Shown in pieces: positions 18,493 through 25,621 of a stretch of 64,000 bases of DNA; the first letter of the stretch is position 1; every line of letters starts with the position of its first letter. The stretch comes from Neolewinella agarilytica (lineage in GTDB: Bacteria > Bacteroidota > Bacteroidia > Chitinophagales > Saprospiraceae): assembly GCF_900110645.1 (NCBI RefSeq), contig NZ_FOFB01000002.1:1-64000 (forward strand), written 5' to 3'. The position numbers and the translations under genes were made by a program. The notes beneath the pieces were generated by a model. It was not told where the DNA came from and searched no databases. It saw only the letters and a list, made by a program, of their open reading frames with translations.

Positions 18493-19420
18493 GAACTTAA
18501 GGGAATGGCGAGCTAACGGTAAACTTTTGCTCACCGGTGAGTACTTCGTGTTGGATGGGGTGCCCGCGCTGGCGGTGCCAACAAAAATGGGCCAGCGATT
18601 TGAGTTTCACCACCGTCGAGGAGGAATGTGTTTGGTTTGGCAAGCTTATGATCATCAAGATCAGCTATGGTTTGAAACTGAATTGATGTCTCCCGAACGG
18701 GGAGGAGGACCTTCAGCGACCGACGACTCATTTACCGCTCGCCTGTGGGAAATTTTGGGTGCGGCGGACCAGCTGAATCCGGGGGTACTGCAACGGGCCA
18801 CCTTCACGAAGGGGGTATCTACCTATTTGGAATTCGACCGCCAATGGGGGCTCGGTTCCAGCTCGACACTCATCGCGGCGGTAGCGCATTGGCTGGAGGT
18901 CAATCCCTACGAGTTGCTGGAGCGCACTTTCGGCGGCAGCGGCTATGATCTGGCCTGCGCCATCGCCGAAGGGCCTATCCTCTACGAACGCAACGGTAGT
19001 ACGCCGAAGGTGACGGCCCTTGACTGGCATCCGGAATGGGTTAAGCAGACCCACTTCGTCTACCGCAACCAAAAACAGAACAGCCGGGAGGGCATCCGCG
19101 CCTACCGGGCCGCAGCGGTCAGCGAGCGGGATAAGAAAGCCATCGGGGAGATCACCACGGCTCTTCTGGACCCCACCCTGGACCTGCGCGCCGCCGCCCA
19201 ACTGCTCCGCCAGCACGAAACCCTGGTCGCCGAAACCTTGGATATGAAGTCCGTGCAGGACGAGCTTTTCCCTGACTTCCCCGGCCAACTCAAAAGCCTC
19301 GGTGCCTGGGGAGGCGACTTCATTTGGGCCCTGAGCGAAGAAAGCCCCGAAAAAGTTAAGGCATACTTCAACGAGCGGGGCTATGAGACGGTTATTGATT
19401 ATGAAGAGATGGTGTTGTAG
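18485..19420 (+). CDS. GHMP kinase, GYDIA family
   Basis: The 311-residue protein shows GHMP small-molecule kinase motifs: an N-terminal GKLLLTGEYFVLDGVPALA substrate region, the ATP-binding loop WGLGSSSTL (about 119-127), and the family tag GGSGYDLACA that defines the GYDIA group. Members are related to mevalonate and phosphomevalonate kinases and are usually found near isoprenoid genes. No other pathway gene is adjacent here, so the substrate stays open. ATG at 18485 overlaps the CHAT gene stop by 8 bases, implying translational coupling that is probably positional, not functional. Inverted repeat DNA begins 8 bases after its stop. Confidence 0.9.
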   Translation: MLENLREWRANGKLLLTGEYFVLDGVPALAVPTKMGQRFEFHHRRGGMCLVWQAYDHQDQLWFETELMSPERGGGPSATDDSFTARLWEILGAADQLNPGVLQRATFTKGVSTYLEFDRQWGLGSSSTLIAAVAHWLEVNPYELLERTFGGSGYDLACAIAEGPILYERNGSTPKVTALDWHPEWVKQTHFVYRNQKQNSREGIRAYRAAAVSERDKKAIGEITTALLDPTLDLRAAAQLLRQHETLVAETLDMKSVQDELFPDFPGQLKSLGAWGGDFIWALSEESPEKVKAYFNERGYETVIDYEEMVL

Positions 19421-19427
19421 GGGGCAA

Positions 19428-19578
19428 GGTGCAGGTTGCAGGTTGCAAGTTGCAGGTTGCGAGCCAGACTGCAACTCCTACAACCTGCAACTTCTACAAC
19501 CTGCAACTTGTATCTTCTGCAACTTGTAACCTGCAACTTCTGCAACCTGCAACCTGTAACCTGCAACCTGTAACCTGT
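19428..19578. repeat. GCAACYTG-type intergenic repeat block forming a long imperfect hairpin
   Basis: About 150 bp made almost entirely of 7-bp-periodic units such as GGTTGCA (first 35 bases) and then the opposite orientation TGCAACC/TGCAACT (rest). The two halves can pair. It fills the space between the GHMP kinase stop and the next start at 19579. Related copies lie at 20349-20388 and 32180-32273. Confidence 0.8.
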
Positions 19579-20307
19579 ATGAAATGGAAACCCGCCATCA
19601 TCCGCCGCATTGAGCAACGTAGCCCAACCGTCCGCTCCTTCTGGGTAGAACTACCCGATCGGGAACGCCTGGATTTTAAAGCTGGCCAGTTCCTGACGCT
19701 CGATCTCCCCATCGGCGAAACCCGCCGCGACGGCTGGCGCAGCTACTCGATTGCCGCTGCTGCTGACGGGACGAACCAGGCGGAACTCTGCATCGTCCGT
19801 CTTCCGGAGGGCAAGGGGACGGGCTTTTTGTTCTACGATGCCACCGTAGGCACGGAATTGATGACAAAGGAGCCCGCAGGCGTGTTTACCCTGCCTGAAG
19901 GCCCCCTGAAGAATGATATCGTGATGATCTGCACCGGAACGGGCGTGGCGCCCTTCCGCGCTATGCTTCAGGAAAGACTAAGCGCCGAATCGGTTAATTT
20001 TCACTTGATTTTTGGTTGTCGTACGCGGGAGGATGTTCTCTACGCCGAGGAATTCGCTACGATGTTCCGCGAACACCAGAACTTCCACTACACCGTCTGT
20101 CTCAGCCGGGAAGAGGCTGATTGGCAGGAAGACATCGATTTTCGTCAGGGCTATGTCCACCCCGTTTATGAAGAAGACTACGCCGAGGTCAGGGAAGACG
20201 TTCGCTTCTATCTGTGTGGCTGGGCGGTGATGGTGGACGAGGCGAAAGACCGTCTGCTGAAGCTCGGTTACCCCGAAAAACAAATCATCGCAGAACTCTA
20301 TGGCTAA
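19579..20307 (+). CDS. FAD/NAD(P)-binding oxidoreductase of the ferredoxin-NADP reductase type
   Basis: The start at 19579 (MKWKPAIIRRIEQ) removes 50 upstream in-frame residues that are only translated repeat. The 242-residue protein has the two-domain FNR plan. The FAD-binding barrel carries the RxYS-like motif WRSYSIA, and the NAD(P) domain has MICTGTGVAPFRAM (about 115-128), GCRTREDVLYAEEF, and a C-terminal YLCGWAVMVDEAKDRL. It transfers electrons between a pyridine nucleotide and a small redox carrier. No ferredoxin or oxygenase gene is adjacent, so the partner is unknown. Cytoplasmic; no signal peptide. Confidence 0.9.
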   Translation: MKWKPAIIRRIEQRSPTVRSFWVELPDRERLDFKAGQFLTLDLPIGETRRDGWRSYSIAAAADGTNQAELCIVRLPEGKGTGFLFYDATVGTELMTKEPAGVFTLPEGPLKNDIVMICTGTGVAPFRAMLQERLSAESVNFHLIFGCRTREDVLYAEEFATMFREHQNFHYTVCLSREEADWQEDIDFRQGYVHPVYEEDYAEVREDVRFYLCGWAVMVDEAKDRLLKLGYPEKQIIAELYG

Positions 20308-20333
20308 AGTCCGCAACTTTTGCTTCAACTCAT

Positions 20334-20341
20334 TACCTTTG
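20334..20341 (+). promoter_or_regulatory. Likely -7 box of the tRNA(CAU) gene
   Basis: TACCTTTG is a perfect TAnnTTTG match. It is 49 bases before the tRNA, unlike the 10-base spacing at tRNA-Cys, because an inverted repeat lies between. No clear -33 TTTG is found at the proper distance. Confidence 0.5.
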
Positions 20342-20348
20342 CACTCTA

Positions 20349-20388
20349 ATTAGTTTGCAACCTGCAACCCCGCACCCCGCAAACTAAT
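20349..20388 (+). repeat. Inverted repeat with GCAACCTG core in the tRNA leader
   Basis: ATTAGTTTGC (20349-20358) and GCAAACTAAT (20379-20388) are perfect 10-bp arms around a 20-base C-rich loop carrying GCAACCTGCAAC-type units. It ends two bases before the tRNA. Confidence 0.7.
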
Positions 20389-20390
20389 CA

Positions 20391-20463
20391 GGGCCTATAG
20401 CTCAGCGGTTAGAGCGCCGGACTCATAATCCGTCGGTCCCAGGTTCAAATCCTGGTGGGCCCA
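20391..20463 (+). tRNA. tRNA with CAU anticodon (Ile2 likely, Met possible)
   Basis: A complete 73-nt cloverleaf: acceptor GGGCCTA (20391-20397) pairs with TGGGCCC (20456-20462) with one G-T pair. The anticodon loop CTCATAA gives CAU, the T arm is CCAGG/CCTGG with TTCAAAT, and the discriminator is A. The GGGCC acceptor resembles isoleucine tRNAs, so a lysidine-modified tRNA-Ile2 is more likely than elongator Met. It is not initiator-like. No CCA is encoded. Confidence 0.93.
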
Positions 20464-20586
20464 CTCGGGAAGCGCGCTTACGCGGTTTCCCTCGGTAGAC
20501 GAGCCTTTGGCTCTTGTAGACGTAAAAACGTGCTTTGCTTGTTTTTACGGATGGACGGCCTTCGGCCTTTAAGGCGCGTCGTCCCC
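20464..20586. other. Hairpin-rich stretch after the tRNA, function unknown
   Basis: Four successive short hairpins: GGGAAGC...GTTTCCC, GAGCC-TTT-GGCTC, CGTAAAAAC (20521-20529) with GTTTTTACG (20541-20549), and GGACGGCC...GGCC...CGTCC. No protein reading frame is convincing here. It could be tRNA 3' processing context, a structured RNA or a degenerate repeat. Confidence 0.4.
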
Positions 20587-20637
20587 AAAAAAGCAAATCC
20601 CGTACAGCTGGAAGGCCGTACGGGATTTTGCTTTTTT
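20587..20637. terminator. Bidirectional terminator between tRNA and DUF4412 gene
   Basis: A long stem (20587-20605 with 20618-20637, one bulged base) has an A run on its left and a T run on its right. It can therefore end the tRNA transcript on the plus strand and the DUF4412 gene on the minus strand (stop at 20656). Confidence 0.88.
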
Positions 20638-20655
20638 AAGATAAGCTGACGGGGC

Positions 20656-21651
20656 TTAGAACCCTATTTCCTGAATCGGGATTCCTTCGGTAGAGAGGAT
20701 GGTTCTGTCTACCTGGCTGTCTCCGACACGAATGTTTTTGTAGTGGGTTTCGTAAGTTGTATTTCCCTTGGTGGTACTTGCCTTGATCGGGAAGCCAGGG
20801 TAAGCGCCAGAGAAGGAATTGGCGGCTCCGTTGTTTCGCTGGCGGCTGGACCCAAAGAGTCCCATCATGCTGCTGAAAAGTTCCTGACTGTCAACGTTGA
20901 GGTCTTGAGTTACCCAGGCTTCGGTTATGGTGCCGTCCTTGGTGTCCGTAGTAATGACTTTTTCGCAGTTGTATCCATCGATGGTCATACGCTCACCAGT
21001 TTGTTCGAAGGTGAAACGTTCGTGGATATCTTCAGCAGCGTCGGCGACGGCTTTTCTTATGCCGGGCACCCGCATTCGCATGCCACTCATCTCTCCGTTT
21101 TTATCGGTGGTGATGATGGTCGTTTTACCATCTTCCGTGTTCAGAATCATGCGGTTGGCTTCCCGATTGCTGTCGTCTTCCATCCGCATACCTAAACGGT
21201 TGGAGGTTATAGCCATGTCAATACTGTGTTTCTGTTCTTTACCATTCTTTCTGGTCTCCAGAATCTCCATCCGCATGCTGAAGGAAACGGGGTTAGTGTA
21301 GGGTTCCCAGGCTTCACCGCCACCAAAGAGGCCACCGAGTGCTTCGGCACCGCCACCGTCTTCATTGCGGCGGCTGGAAGAATTGGTCGAACCTTCGGTG
21401 CGGTTGCTGGTAGGTGCCGGCTCTGCTGATTCTGCTCCTGCTCCGGTTTTTTTCTTCTTTTTTTTGAAGAGGTTACCAACGGCGTTGAAGGCATCGTCTA
21501 CGGCACGGTCCACCTTTTGGTCAACGCGCTGGTTGGCACGGTTTTCGGCGCGATTCTTTGCGCGCTCGCCGGCACGTTCTGCGGTGGTTTGCGCCATCAT
21601 ACTGGCACAAAAGAAAAGAATGAGCAGGGTAGAAAAGGAACGGAATTTCAT
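20656..21651 (-). CDS. Secreted DUF4412-type protein
   Basis: The start at 21651 (MKFRSFSTLLILFFCASMMAQ) gives a standard signal peptide; the frame is open 11 codons further upstream. The 331-residue product has an unusual charged helical segment after the signal (repeated ERA/NRA units, then a KKKKKK run), a Ser/Thr/Gly linker, and a beta-rich C-terminal DUF4412 region (for example MTIDGYNCEKVITTD, AWVTQDLN). DUF4412 proteins are periplasmic or outer-membrane-linked in Bacteroidota, with no known activity. Alone on its transcript, ended by the bidirectional terminator. Confidence 0.85.
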   Translation of the reverse strand: MKFRSFSTLLILFFCASMMAQTTAERAGERAKNRAENRANQRVDQKVDRAVDDAFNAVGNLFKKKKKKTGAGAESAEPAPTSNRTEGSTNSSSRRNEDGGGAEALGGLFGGGEAWEPYTNPVSFSMRMEILETRKNGKEQKHSIDMAITSNRLGMRMEDDSNREANRMILNTEDGKTTIITTDKNGEMSGMRMRVPGIRKAVADAAEDIHERFTFEQTGERMTIDGYNCEKVITTDTKDGTITEAWVTQDLNVDSQELFSSMMGLFGSSRQRNNGAANSFSGAYPGFPIKASTTKGNTTYETHYKNIRVGDSQVDRTILSTEGIPIQEIGF

Positions 21652-21874
21652 GATGAATTTGCTTTGGTGTAGTGAGAGCCCCACTAAGCTAGCGGGCGTT
21701 GGTTACAATCCTTTATTCACCCGTTGGAGCATCCGTTACACTTTAAAGGGATATTTTTTTGATAAAACAATATTCGTTTCTCATGGCTCTGCGGTGGCCG
21801 AACCACCAGAATCACCTTTGCGTTTCAGCCAGGGAAGGGTAGTGAAGCCCTTAAACCATTAATCGCCTTTTTCT

Positions 21875-21976
21875 ATGGAACTCCGTAAAGACATCGGCCG
21901 CATCAGCTTTCTGGCCTTCTTTCTATTAATTTATATCAGCCTGTTTTTCCTGCCTCAACTCAGTCGGCTGATTTGA
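21875..21976 (+). CDS. Small single-pass membrane protein candidate (33 aa)
   Basis: ATG at 21875 to TGA at 21974-21976 encodes a 33-residue peptide. It has a charged start (MELRKDIGR), a strong hydrophobic helix (FLAFFLLIYISLFFL) and a short polar end. The plan is typical of real small membrane proteins. A near -7 box (CACCTTTG, 21813-21820) is upstream. It ends two bases before the convergent xerD stop. Chance cannot be excluded. Confidence 0.4.
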   Translation: MELRKDIGRISFLAFFLLIYISLFFLPQLSRLI

Positions 21977-21978
21977 AT

Positions 21979-22890
21979 CTATCGCTGATTCATCGGGTGG
22001 TAGCTCATGATGGTCTCGCGTAGAAAGTCCGTGTCCAGATGGGTATAGATCTCAGTGGTGAGGATAGACTCGTGGCCGAGCATCTCCTGTACGGCGCGGA
22101 GATCCGCGCCGCCCTCGATGAGGTGGGTGGCGAAGGAGTGGCGGAAGGTGTGCGGACTAACGTTCTTCTTGATGTTCGCCGCGGCAGCGTACTTCTTTAC
22201 GGCGGTGAAGACACTCACCCGGCTCAGCTGACTGCCCCTGCGATTGAGGAAGACAATGTTTTCGGCCTCGGGTTTGATCGGAATGACGGGGCGGACGTAC
22301 TCCAGGTAAATCTCCAGATGGCGGATGGCTTCGCCGCCGATGGGGACGATGCGTTCTTTATTGCCCTTGCCCGTAACGCGGACGAAACTCTCCGAGAGGT
22401 AGAGGTTGGTTAGTTTGAGGCTGGTAGCTTCGCTGACGCGCAGTCCGCAGGCGTAGAGGGTTTCCAGCAGGGCCCTGTCGCGCAGACCATGATCGAGACT
22501 GAGGTCGATCTGAGCCAGCAGCTCGCGAATTTCATGGTAGGTGAGTACCTCGGGAATCTTGCGCCCCAGCTTGGGCGCGCGGATGAGTTCGGTGGGGTCG
22601 GCAAGAATTTTGCCTTCGTCGAGGAGGAAGCCAAAATAGGTCTTAAGGGCGGAAATGAGGCGCGCCTGGGAGCGCGCGGCGAGACCCAGCTCAGCTAGAT
22701 AGCGGATGAAATCGTCGAGGTGGAAGCGTTCGATGCGCTCGGGGCCAAAGTCCCAGTTGCGGAGCTCGAGGTAGGCGGGCAGTTTTTCGAGGTCGGAACC
22801 ATAAGCCGCCAGGGTATGGTCCGAATAGCCCCGGGAGAGCTTCAGGTAGGCGGCGAAGGCGGTAAAGGTGGGCTTCCAGAGATCCTGCAT
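21979..22890 (-). CDS. xerD: Site-specific tyrosine recombinase XerD
   Basis: The 303-residue start at 22890 (MQDLWKPTF) is chosen; the open frame extends 24 codons upstream into an inverted repeat element. The N-terminal SAM-like core-binding domain (about 5-90) precedes the catalytic domain, with all expected residues: Arg151 (GLRVSE), Lys175 (GKGNKER), His247 and Arg250 (HTFRHSF), His273 (LGHES) and Tyr282 (IYTHL). Length and motifs match XerD, which with XerC resolves chromosome dimers at dif. No mobile-element partner genes are next to it, so the housekeeping role is favoured. Cytoplasmic. Confidence 0.93.
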   Translation of the reverse strand: MQDLWKPTFTAFAAYLKLSRGYSDHTLAAYGSDLEKLPAYLELRNWDFGPERIERFHLDDFIRYLAELGLAARSQARLISALKTYFGFLLDEGKILADPTELIRAPKLGRKIPEVLTYHEIRELLAQIDLSLDHGLRDRALLETLYACGLRVSEATSLKLTNLYLSESFVRVTGKGNKERIVPIGGEAIRHLEIYLEYVRPVIPIKPEAENIVFLNRRGSQLSRVSVFTAVKKYAAAANIKKNVSPHTFRHSFATHLIEGGADLRAVQEMLGHESILTTEIYTHLDTDFLRETIMSYHPMNQR

Positions 22891-22948
22891 GGTGGGGTAA
22901 AGGTAGGGTTTTTGGGCGCTCACCGCAGGTGCAGGGGAAAGGGGGACG

Positions 22949-23077
22949 CAGGGCAATCGCAAACTCGGAAAAGAGCAAACGCTCGAAGGTCCCGCAATAC
23001 TGCGGGACGCTTCGAGGTTTACCTGCCACTATCCATTGGACCTTGAAGCGTCCAAGAGGGAGTTTGCGATTGCCCTG
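22949..23077. repeat. 129-bp MITE-like element with 18-bp perfect terminal inverted repeats
   Basis: The left end CAGGGCAATCGCAAACTC (22949-22966) is the exact reverse complement of the right end (23060-23077). The interior has a nested hairpin: CTCGAAG and GTCCCGCA pair with TGCGGGAC and CTTCGAG around an ATAC tip (22980-23017). No ORF. It lies just upstream of xerD; the remaining 23078-23189 holds nothing recognisable. No clear target duplication is visible. Confidence 0.65.
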
Positions 23078-23189
23078 AAAGGGAACGGGAGCAGTGATGA
23101 ACCTGGCCATACCTGTGCATTAATCCCCTCGTGAGCTGTTGAACCATAAAAACGTTAAGCCTTTACCTAAATAAGCGGAATACCAATTA

Positions 23190-23894
23190 TTAGAATTTAT
23201 CAGTAGTCCCAATTATCGGTAATACTTGTAATGCATACCTACGACTGTTTCCTCTTATCTCAAGTTCAGCTGCTTCCAGCATATCTAAGTCACGGGAAAA
23301 GCCATTTGATTTAGTTTTCTTTACCAAAGTTTCAATTTCTGCATTTATAGCTTTTACTTCCTTTTTGTACCGGTCTCTTATTTTTTTGAGGAGGTAATTA
23401 CTTTCTTCGTTCCCCAAAGATGGCTGAATTGCAATGTATGTGTCAACTAATACGTCGAGATCAATACTACCAGTTTTCAGCAAAATTCTCAGCCATTCAT
23501 CGGCTTTATTCGTATCAATAGCTTCTTGATTTAAATGGTGGAACCTAAGGTAGCGAAGGCCAATAAACTGCGTTAGAAAATACTTCGATGAGTCTTTGCT
23601 TTCTGCAATTGCCCTGCTGAATTGCATTAGTTCATTTTCTTTTTCTAGATATTCAGGAGAAATTTTAGTATTCATTCCCTGGACAATGCTAAGGTACTTT
23701 TCCGTTAATCTTATTCTTTCCTCACCATAGTGTTTAGCGGCAAAGTGTTCTTTGAAATCAAGATTAGACATTCGTTCGGCCATAGCCAAAGTCATAGAAG
23801 GTTGCTCAATAGTAGGATTGCTAATGTTCAAGTCTTTTGAACAACCACAAACTGTAACTGCGAACAATAGTGTTACAAATATCTTGTGAATCAT
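23190..23894 (-). CDS. Lipoprotein of unknown function, helical
   Basis: The 234-residue product has a lipoprotein signal (hydrophobic run ending VTVCGC, Cys about 18). A mostly alpha-helical, charged body follows, with no domain I recognise. The AT-rich composition differs from neighbouring xerD. It is 27 bases downstream of the next gene on the same strand, and the two share a similar first few codons (MIHK, MIHE), so they may be an operon and possibly related at the 5' end by duplication. Function not assigned. Confidence 0.72.
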   Translation of the reverse strand: MIHKIFVTLLFAVTVCGCSKDLNISNPTIEQPSMTLAMAERMSNLDFKEHFAAKHYGEERIRLTEKYLSIVQGMNTKISPEYLEKENELMQFSRAIAESKDSSKYFLTQFIGLRYLRFHHLNQEAIDTNKADEWLRILLKTGSIDLDVLVDTYIAIQPSLGNEESNYLLKKIRDRYKKEVKAINAEIETLVKKTKSNGFSRDLDMLEAAELEIRGNSRRYALQVLPIIGTTDKF

Positions 23895-23921
23895 AACGAA
23901 GTATTTAGTTTGTTAGTTAAA

Positions 23922-24440
23922 TTAGTTCTCATCAATGCAATTACAGTTTACCGTTATTGTCGCATCCCCATCGCTATCGTAGGAGATGCTGTAGTCGCAG
24001 CCGCATTGAGCATTAGTAATTGTAGAGTTGAATCCTTCGCCAGACCCTGTCCAGCCTCCATAGGAGCCACCATTACTTCCAATTACTGGTCCGGTAGGCC
24101 CGGAAGGCGCGCAGCACTGCCAGTGAGGAGCTCCAAAATCGTATTCAGTTGTACTTTGCAGGTGAAACCATATATTCTGATCGTAAATATTGAAGGTGCC
24201 TGATGGACTCTGGTATATATTTACCCATCTTGTAGAAATGCAATCACCATCAGGATCATCAAAGTACGCAGTTACGCTCCATCCGTCATTAGTTAGCTCC
24301 GGATTGGTATTATTGCACTGGTTTTGATAAGAAGAAAGATCGTATTGACTTGGATCATGATTGACAGGATCAGCCTGTCCTTTCATTAGTGTTGTTAACA
24401 AGCAACAAGCAACAAGCAATATAAGTATCTCATGAATCAA
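23922..24440 (-). CDS. Small secreted Cys-rich protein with a repeat-bearing signal peptide
   Basis: The 172-residue reading uses a TTG start at 24440 (MIHEILILLVACCLL...). An ATG at 24433 lies one frame away and would join this frame if one more 7-bp unit were present (see repeat at 24397). After the signal peptide (to about MKGQ) the mature part is polar with about ten cysteines (for example HWQCCAPSG, NAQCGCDYS, VNCNC) and resembles a beta-sandwich secreted protein. No family recognised. AT-rich; pairs with the downstream lipoprotein gene. Confidence 0.65.
   Translation of the reverse strand: MIHEILILLVACCLLTTLMKGQADPVNHDPSQYDLSSYQNQCNNTNPELTNDGWSVTAYFDDPDGDCISTRWVNIYQSPSGTFNIYDQNIWFHLQSTTEYDFGAPHWQCCAPSGPTGPVIGSNGGSYGGWTGSGEGFNSTITNAQCGCDYSISYDSDGDATITVNCNCIDEN
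24397..24417 (-). repeat. Three perfect 7-bp repeats inside a signal-peptide coding region
   Basis: AACAAGC x3 on the plus strand (GCTTGTT on the coding strand). Copy-number change by one shifts the frame. With four copies, the ATG at 24433 would read in frame into the mature protein with a good signal peptide (MRYLYCLLLVACCLL). Confidence 0.75.
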
Positions 24441-24776
24441 ATGTACTTTTTTATTTAGAATAATACAAATTTGGTGTTATCAAATAGAATAAAGTGAAGG
24501 TCTTGCACTGACCAAATTAAGCATTTAGAATATAGGATATTCCCCTGTTGGAAGTGAGCCATGAGGGATTTTAGGGCCTTGTCTGGGTTAACCGCCGGAG
24601 GCAGCTGCGAAGCAAACCCCAGACCTGTGTTACAAAGCTCTCCGAGCTGGCACGCTAAAAAGCGTCATGCCTCCAGCCTTATTGAAGGAACACCTTACAT
24701 TTAGATAATCGTAGTTTTAAAAAAAATTCGATTTTTATTCTTTGTTTCAGATGAAGAGAACTTGCTATGGGATGCC
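24441..24776. other. 336-bp non-coding region with weak hairpins
   Basis: AT-rich at both ends. The middle (about 24550-24690) has possible hairpins: GTCTGGGTT with AACCCCAGAC (one bulge), AGCTCTCCGAGCT, and GACGC/GCGTC types. No convincing ORF, promoter box or named RNA family. Confidence 0.4.
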
Positions 24777-25463
24777 TTAGTCAAGAAACAGCCTAAACTC
24801 CTGGCCCGTCTTTTCAATCTTCAACCCCCGGAAATCCGGCCGGAAATCAGCGACTTCCAGCTCGGTGAATTCTGGTTCATCGTGCGTGGTTGTCAGTACC
24901 ACTACCGGGCAACCGGCGTTGTTGGCGGCTTTGGCCCCGGTGACGGAGTCTTCGAAGATGATGCAGTCTTTCAGATCGACGCCCAGGGCGTCAGCCCCTT
25001 GCTGAAAGACCTCCGGGTCAGGTTTCCCCCGGCTCACCATGCCGGAATGTACGAGGTGGCCCATCAGGTGACCGATGCCGAGGTTCTCCACCACAAACTC
25101 CGCATTTTCCTTCGGCCCGGCGGTGCCGATGGCCATCGGGATGCCGGCGGCATGCGCCTGCCGGATGAAGTCCAGGGCACCGGGTACGATGTTGGCCGCG
25201 AAGTCGGCGGCGAAAATATCCCGGTAGGCCGCTTCCTTGTCCCAGGCAATCTGCTCCCGCTCCTCCGGCGTGAACCGGTCACCGAAAAGGTTCTTCAGGA
25301 TCTCCAGGTTGACGCCGTGGATTTCTGCTTTGACGCGCTCCAGGGAATAGTCCAGGCCCAACTCCTTCAGCTTCCGCTGCCAGGCGCGGTGGTGGACCAT
25401 CATGTTGTCTACCAGGGTGCCGTCGAGGTCGAAGAGGAGGGCTTGGGTGGGGAGGTTTTTCAT
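24777..25463 (-). CDS. HAD-superfamily phosphatase, beta-phosphoglucomutase-like
   Basis: The product (228 residues from ATG at 25463; a possible ATG 7 codons upstream at 25484) has the HAD catalytic motif DLDGTLVDN near the N-terminus. A helical cap with MMVHHRAWQRKL follows, then motif II IGTAGPKEN, the KPDPEVFQQGADALG motif III lysine, and IIFEDSVTGAKAANNAG. These are typical of the subfamily IA phosphatases and beta-phosphoglucomutases acting on sugar phosphates. GC-rich backbone composition amid AT-rich neighbours. Substrate not determined by sequence. The large plus-strand frame over this gene is its antisense shadow. Confidence 0.92.
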   Translation of the reverse strand: MKNLPTQALLFDLDGTLVDNMMVHHRAWQRKLKELGLDYSLERVKAEIHGVNLEILKNLFGDRFTPEEREQIAWDKEAAYRDIFAADFAANIVPGALDFIRQAHAAGIPMAIGTAGPKENAEFVVENLGIGHLMGHLVHSGMVSRGKPDPEVFQQGADALGVDLKDCIIFEDSVTGAKAANNAGCPVVVLTTTHDEPEFTELEVADFRPDFRGLKIEKTGQEFRLFLD

Positions 25464-25621
25464 AGAATTAATTTCGCCAATCATTGTTTTTTTAAAATTA
25501 TTTACTATCCAACGAACAAACCGTAAAAGGTTTGCGCTGTAAAGATAGCTTCCAATAGGAAAGACCGCTGTCCTCTTTCGAGTTGAGCGTTTTTATTCAC
25601 CTCTCATAAACCTTATTCTAC

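Noticed and set aside
19429-19578. N-terminal extension of the reductase (CNLQ-rich)
   Set aside because: It is translated GCAACYTG repeat DNA; the protein family begins at MKWKPAIIRRIEQ.
22949-23077. Possible dif site or integron att site near xerD
   Set aside because: The element has 18-bp ends and a 93-bp interior, unlike the 28-bp dif with two 11-bp arms.
24762-25526. 254-codon open frame on the plus strand
   Set aside because: It is antisense to a well-supported HAD phosphatase with all its motifs; composition is that of a GC-rich gene read backwards.
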